Shown: in pieces, positions 12,614 through 15,894 of the stretch
Layout of the letters: each line of letters opens with the position of its first letter
How positions within the stretch are numbered: the stretch's first letter is position 1
Source: Gammaproteobacteria bacterium
GTDB taxonomy: Bacteria > Pseudomonadota > Gammaproteobacteria > Steroidobacterales > Steroidobacteraceae
NCBI GenBank assembly: GCA_030040235.1
Contig: JASHUC010000474.1
Coordinates: 1-15,894, forward strand
Direction of reading: 5' to 3'
DNA: 15,894 nucleotides
Notes under the pieces: model-generated
Database searches by the model: none
Told to the model about the DNA's origin: nothing
The model's input: only the letters and a program-made list of their open reading frames with translations
Translations under genes and position numbers: made by a program

Positions 12614-14335
12614 ATGGCCATGGACATCCTCGAAAAGCGCCGTGAACAGATGTTTCCGAAGCTCACCCCAGCGCAGCTCGCGCGCCTTGAGGAGCGCTGC
12701 ACCCGCCGCGAAACCACAGCCGGCGAGATCCTGCTTGAGGTCGGGGAGAGGCCGCCTGGGCTGTTCATCGTCGCCGCCGGCACGATCGAAGTACTGGCGC
12801 CGACTTCCGACGTGCACACCAGCACCTGCGACTACACGGTGCTGAACGTGCTCACGGCCGGCGACTTCAGCGGGGAGATGAGCACCTTGCGCGGCACGCC
12901 GGGACTGGCGCGGCTACGAGTCGGCGAGGCCGGCACGGTGCTGCAGCTGGGGTTGGACGACATGCGACGCGTGGTGCAGAACGACCCCGAGCTCAGCGAG
13001 CTGATGATGCGCGCCTTCATCCTGCGACGCATGGGCATGGTGCAGGCCGGTTTCAGCGAAGTCACGGTGCTCGGCTCGAGCCGGGTTGGTAACACACTGC
13101 GGATCCGCGAATTCCTGACGCGCAACGCCCGCCCCTATGTCGATATCGACATCGATCGCGATCCCGACGCGCAGGCGCTGCTCGAGCGCTTTCATGTTCG
13201 GCCGCAGGATCTGCCCGTGGTGGTGTGCGGGGCCGGCGAAGTGCTGAGGAATCCTGACGACGGCGCCATCGCCGAATGCCTCGGCATCAACGGTCAGCCC
13301 GACGACACCGGCGTGCACGACGTGGTCATTATCGGTGCCGGCCCCGCCGGCCTCGCGGCCGCGGTGTACGCGGCCTCCGAAGGGCTCGACGTTCGTATTG
13401 TTGACGGCTTCGCGCCCGGCGGCCAAGCGGGCACAAGCTCGCGCATCGAGAATTATCTCGGCTTTCCGACCGGCATTTCCGGCGCCGCGCTCGCGGGCCG
13501 CGCGCTCTCGCAGGCGCAGAAGTTCGGCGCGCAGCTCAGCGTCGCCTGGCAAGCCGTGCGGCTGCGTTGTGATGCCTGGCCCTACACCGTGGAGATGTCC
13601 AACGGCAGGCGGCTGCGCGGCCGCGCCATCGTCATCGCGAGCGGCGCTCAGTACCGCACGCTCGAGGTCGTCAATGTGGAGCGCTTTCTCGGCAGCGGCG
13701 TCTACTACGCCGCCACGCACCTGGAAGCCCGGCTGTGCGACGGTGAGGACGTGGCCGTCGTAGGCGGCGGCAATTCGGCCGGACAGGCCGCCGTGTTTCT
13801 CGCCGGCTCCTGCCGCCACGTTCACGTGCTGGTGCGAGCAGCGGGCCTCGCCGAGAGCATGTCGACGTACCTGATCCACCGCATCGAAGACAGCCGCAAC
13901 GTCACGCTGCACACTCGCACCCAGATCACGGCGCTCGACGGCTCGGATCGCCTGGAGCGGGTGGTATGGACGACCGCTGCCGGCTCACCCGAGGTGCGCG
14001 AGCTGCGCCACGTATTCCTGATGACCGGCGCCTCGCCGAACACGCACTGGTTGGCGGGCTGCGTGACGCTCGATAAGCATGGCTTCGTCAAGACCGGACC
14101 CGATCTCGGGCGGGAGGAGCTCGCGCGCTGGGGCCTGGCGCGCTCGCCGTATCTGCTCGAGACCAGCATACCCGGGGTATTCGCCGCCGGCGATGTGCGC
14201 GCCGGCAGCGTCAAGCGTATCGCCTCGGCGGTCGGTGAAGGCTCCATCACCGTGCAGTTCGTGCATCGGGCGTTGGGCGAGCTGCCCCAGGCGAGCCCGC
14301 GGCATGCGACCGCCGCGCTTCGAACGGTCATCTGA
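12614..14335 (+). CDS. Cyclic-nucleotide-binding / thioredoxin-reductase-like flavoprotein fusion
   Basis: This 573-residue three-part protein begins with a CRP-like cyclic-nucleotide-binding domain (about 14-135) with GEMSTLRGTPGLARLRV (87-103) at the phosphate-binding loop. A thioredoxin/glutaredoxin-like domain follows (about 148-225) with IREFLTRNARPYVDIDIDRD (164-183), but with no CxxC. The last part is a thioredoxin-reductase-like module (about 235-560): FAD-binding GAGPAGLAAA (241-250), NADPH-binding GGGNSAGQAA (384-393) and the FAD-binding GDVRAGSVKRIASAVGEG (526-543). Where thioredoxin reductase has CATC, this protein has YYAATHLEA (364-372), so it cannot be a classical disulfide reductase; the acceptor is unknown. 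Similar fusions are known in proteobacteria. GGAG at 12603-12606, 7 bases before the ATG at 12614, supports the start. A DedA-rhodanese gene follows after 16 bp. Confidence 0.93.
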   Translation: MAMDILEKRREQMFPKLTPAQLARLEERCTRRETTAGEILLEVGERPPGLFIVAAGTIEVLAPTSDVHTSTCDYTVLNVLTAGDFSGEMSTLRGTPGLARLRVGEAGTVLQLGLDDMRRVVQNDPELSELMMRAFILRRMGMVQAGFSEVTVLGSSRVGNTLRIREFLTRNARPYVDIDIDRDPDAQALLERFHVRPQDLPVVVCGAGEVLRNPDDGAIAECLGINGQPDDTGVHDVVIIGAGPAGLAAAVYAASEGLDVRIVDGFAPGGQAGTSSRIENYLGFPTGISGAALAGRALSQAQKFGAQLSVAWQAVRLRCDAWPYTVEMSNGRRLRGRAIVIASGAQYRTLEVVNVERFLGSGVYYAATHLEARLCDGEDVAVVGGGNSAGQAAVFLAGSCRHVHVLVRAAGLAESMSTYLIHRIEDSRNVTLHTRTQITALDGSDRLERVVWTTAAGSPEVRELRHVFLMTGASPNTHWLAGCVTLDKHGFVKTGPDLGREELARWGLARSPYLLETSIPGVFAAGDVRAGSVKRIASAVGEGSITVQFVHRALGELPQASPRHATAALRTVI

Positions 14336-14351
14336 GCGCCGACCAGAAAGC

Positions 14352-15335
14352 ATGGGTCTCAACGTCGGCCTACTTTCAGGACCCGCGGGCCTCCTGTTCG
14401 TGTTCTCGAACGTACTGCTCGAGCAGGGCGGACTCCCCATCCCAGCCGTACCGACGTTGCTGGTGGTGGGCGCACTTGCGGTTGGCCATCCGGCGTGGGG
14501 ATTGGCCGCTACCGCGCTTGCCGCAACCGGGTGCATCGCCTCGGATGTGAGCTGGTACTGGGTCGGGCGCGCGTATGGCAACCGGATCATCCGGCTGCTC
14601 TGCCAGGTCTCCCTCTCGCCGGATTCCTGTGTCAGCGAGACCCATACACGCTTCGAGCGCTGGGGTCTCAAGGCGATTCTCGTCGCGAAGTTCGTGCCAG
14701 GACTGTCCACCCTCGCCCCGCCCCTGGCGGGTGCGCTGCGCATGCGCTTCGGCTCTTTTCTGCCCTTGAGCGCCCTGGGGGCCCTCCTTTGGACCGTTGC
14801 CTTCGTGACACTCGGAGCGCTTGCCGCACCGCAAATCCTGGCGCTGCTACCGCGGATTGGCGGACTGGGCGCACGGGCGGCCGTCCTGATCGCTTCGGCG
14901 CTCGCGCTTTACGTCGGACTCAAGTGGCTTCAGCGGAGACGGTTTTACTCGGCCCTGCGCATGGCGCGCGTCGGCGTCGAGGAGCTACGCGCCATGATGG
15001 GACGCGAACCTCCCCCGGTTATCGTCGATGTGCGCTCGAGGAGCGCCAGAGCGCTCGACCCGCGATGCATCCCCGGGGCGCTCCACGTGCCCCCCGAGGA
15101 TATCGGCGCGAACCTGAGCTCCCTCCATCCCGGTGGTGAGGTCGTTCTGTATTGCACCTGTCCGAACGAGGCCACAGCCGCTCGCGCGGCTCAGCTCCTG
15201 ATGAAGCACGGTGTCATGCACGTACGACCGCTCCAGGGCGGGCTTGATGCCTGGGTCGCGGCGGGGTATCCCGTAACCGCTGATTCCGCTCAGCTGATCA
15301 GACCCGAGGCGCCTCCGCCGCAACGAGCGGTGTGA
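14352..15335 (+). CDS. DedA-family membrane protein with C-terminal rhodanese domain
   Basis: This 327-residue protein joins a DedA/SNARE-associated (VTT) membrane domain (about 1-195) to a cytoplasmic rhodanese domain (about 205-310). DedA proteins are linked to lipid-carrier flipping and membrane homeostasis. Visible DedA motifs are EQGGLPIPAVPTLL (24-37) and AKFVPGLSTLAPPLAG (112-127); the Arg usual after PG in classical DedA proteins is replaced here. The rhodanese part has VIVDVRS (223-229), PGALHVP (241-247) and the active loop YCTCPNEA (267-274), with C268 the likely persulfide-carrying Cys, then QGGLDAW (295-301). The ATG at 14352 has a weak site (AGAAAG) but is 16 bp after the flavoprotein stop, so the pair is very likely cotranscribed. 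A sulfur or redox relay between the two proteins is inference. Confidence 0.92.
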   Translation: MGLNVGLLSGPAGLLFVFSNVLLEQGGLPIPAVPTLLVVGALAVGHPAWGLAATALAATGCIASDVSWYWVGRAYGNRIIRLLCQVSLSPDSCVSETHTRFERWGLKAILVAKFVPGLSTLAPPLAGALRMRFGSFLPLSALGALLWTVAFVTLGALAAPQILALLPRIGGLGARAAVLIASALALYVGLKWLQRRRFYSALRMARVGVEELRAMMGREPPPVIVDVRSRSARALDPRCIPGALHVPPEDIGANLSSLHPGGEVVLYCTCPNEATAARAAQLLMKHGVMHVRPLQGGLDAWVAAGYPVTADSAQLIRPEAPPPQRAV

Positions 15336-15351
15336 GCTCTTCATCAGGCCG

Positions 15352-15894
15352 TCAGAGGTGCTCGAGGCGCTGAGCGGTGGCGCAAGAGTGGTATGCGGCG
15401 GCGTTGACTGACTGCAAAGCGGCCAGCATTCCCGGAGGTGTGCTTTTCACTACGGTAGCCTGACTCACCCGGAGCGACTTCGCCAAAAAGTCGATGAACG
15501 TGCGAATCTTTGGCGGGACGAACTTGCGACTCACGTAGACCGCATATAGCGTCGCTTCGCGAACAGGACATTCCGGCAGAATCGCAATGAGAACGTCCTT
15601 GAATTGCGGCTCTTGGAGAAGCAGTCCGGGCAGCAGTGCAATCCCCGTCCCTGCAACAAGAGCGTTTGCAACGCCATCCATCGAGCGATAGCGCATCACA
15701 ACGCGGAGTCGAACATCGAGCCTTCCTTTCATGACAGGCAAGGAGTCGAAGTTGTCGAGCGCTACGAAATCGTGCTGAGCCAGGTCGCCGAGGGATTTCG
15801 GCGCGCCGTGGCGATCGATGTACTCCCGGGACGCGGCGAGGTAGAACGTCGCGGGACAGATCGGACGGGCGACAAGGCCCGGTGGCAGGGAGTC
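15352..15894 (-). CDS. LysR-family transcriptional regulator, C-terminal part (cut by window end)
   Basis: The open frame enters at the right edge (base 15894) and stops at a TGA at 15352-15354, giving 180 residues. The sequence is the effector-binding half of a LysR-type regulator: RPICPATFYLAASREYID, GDLAQHDFVAL, then YRSMDGVANALVAGTGIALL with LPGLLLQ, and the closing YAVYVSRKFVPPKIRTFIDF typical of the family's last strand and helix. The N-terminal winged helix-turn-helix is outside the window, so the start is unseen. After the usual end of the domain a tail of about 35 residues follows. It is convergent with the DedA-rhodanese gene (16-bp gap), so its target is more likely on the far side of the window edge than any gene shown here. 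Confidence 0.9.
   Translation of the reverse strand, partial: DSLPPGLVARPICPATFYLAASREYIDRHGAPKSLGDLAQHDFVALDNFDSLPVMKGRLDVRLRVVMRYRSMDGVANALVAGTGIALLPGLLLQEPQFKDVLIAILPECPVREATLYAVYVSRKFVPPKIRTFIDFLAKSLRVSQATVVKSTPPGMLAALQSVNAAAYHSCATAQRLEHL

Noticed and set aside
12914..13912. 332-codon minus-strand frame inside the flavoprotein gene
   Set aside because: Antisense shadow common in GC-rich genes; His/Ala/Gly-rich translation without a family, while the plus strand has FAD and NADPH motifs.

Overview
The window is a GC-rich stretch (roughly low-to-mid 60s % GC by eye) of a Gram-negative bacterium, most likely a beta- or gammaproteobacterium. Lipoproteins with lipoboxes, an MCE-type lipid ABC transporter and an outer-membrane efflux factor show a double-membrane envelope. 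I cannot name the genus. I see no rRNA, tRNA, CRISPR array, insertion sequence or phage gene.

Layout, left to right. (1) 1-641 is the decayed 3' part of a thioredoxin-reductase-like flavoprotein gene, broken by an in-frame TAG and by a deletion with frame change. It converges, with a 2-bp gap, on a SYLF/Ysc84 lipid-binding protein gene (644-1243, minus). (2) 1244-2348 is sparsely coding and holds one small zinc-ribbon protein (1706-1894). (3) 2349-5871 is a tight four-gene operon of an Mla/LinKLMN-type MCE transporter: STAS-MlaE permease, MlaF ATPase, MCE substrate-binding protein and an auxiliary lipoprotein. (4) 5872-6145 is a leader region containing a 34-codon open frame with a near-perfect ribosome binding site. 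(5) 6146-10304 is a translationally coupled tripartite efflux operon: HlyD/EmrA adaptor, divergent DHA2/EmrB-like MFS pump and NodT/OprM-like outer-membrane lipoprotein. (6) 10500-11012 is an unrecognised, probably exported protein. (7) 11073-12159 (minus) holds a small potassium-channel-like protein and a second SYLF protein. (8) 12614-15335 holds a cyclic-nucleotide-domain/thioredoxin-reductase fusion followed 16 bp later by a DedA-rhodanese fusion. (9) 15352-15894 (minus) is the C-terminal part of a LysR-type regulator that runs off the window.

How the genes fit together: nearly everything concerns the envelope, small-molecule export, membrane lipids or redox state. The MCE operon should move hydrophobic lipids between membranes, and the Emr-like operon should expel hydrophobic toxicants. 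SYLF and DedA proteins are membrane-lipid-linked families, and the flavoprotein/DedA-rhodanese pair suggests a redox or sulfane-sulfur function at the inner membrane. The flavoprotein and SYLF families each occur twice, near opposite ends of the window. One flavoprotein copy is dead, so an older duplication or a repeated acquisition of a stress module is likely. The most novel points are the cyclic-nucleotide/flavoprotein plus DedA-rhodanese pair, the leader frame before the efflux operon, and the paired paralogues with one in decay.
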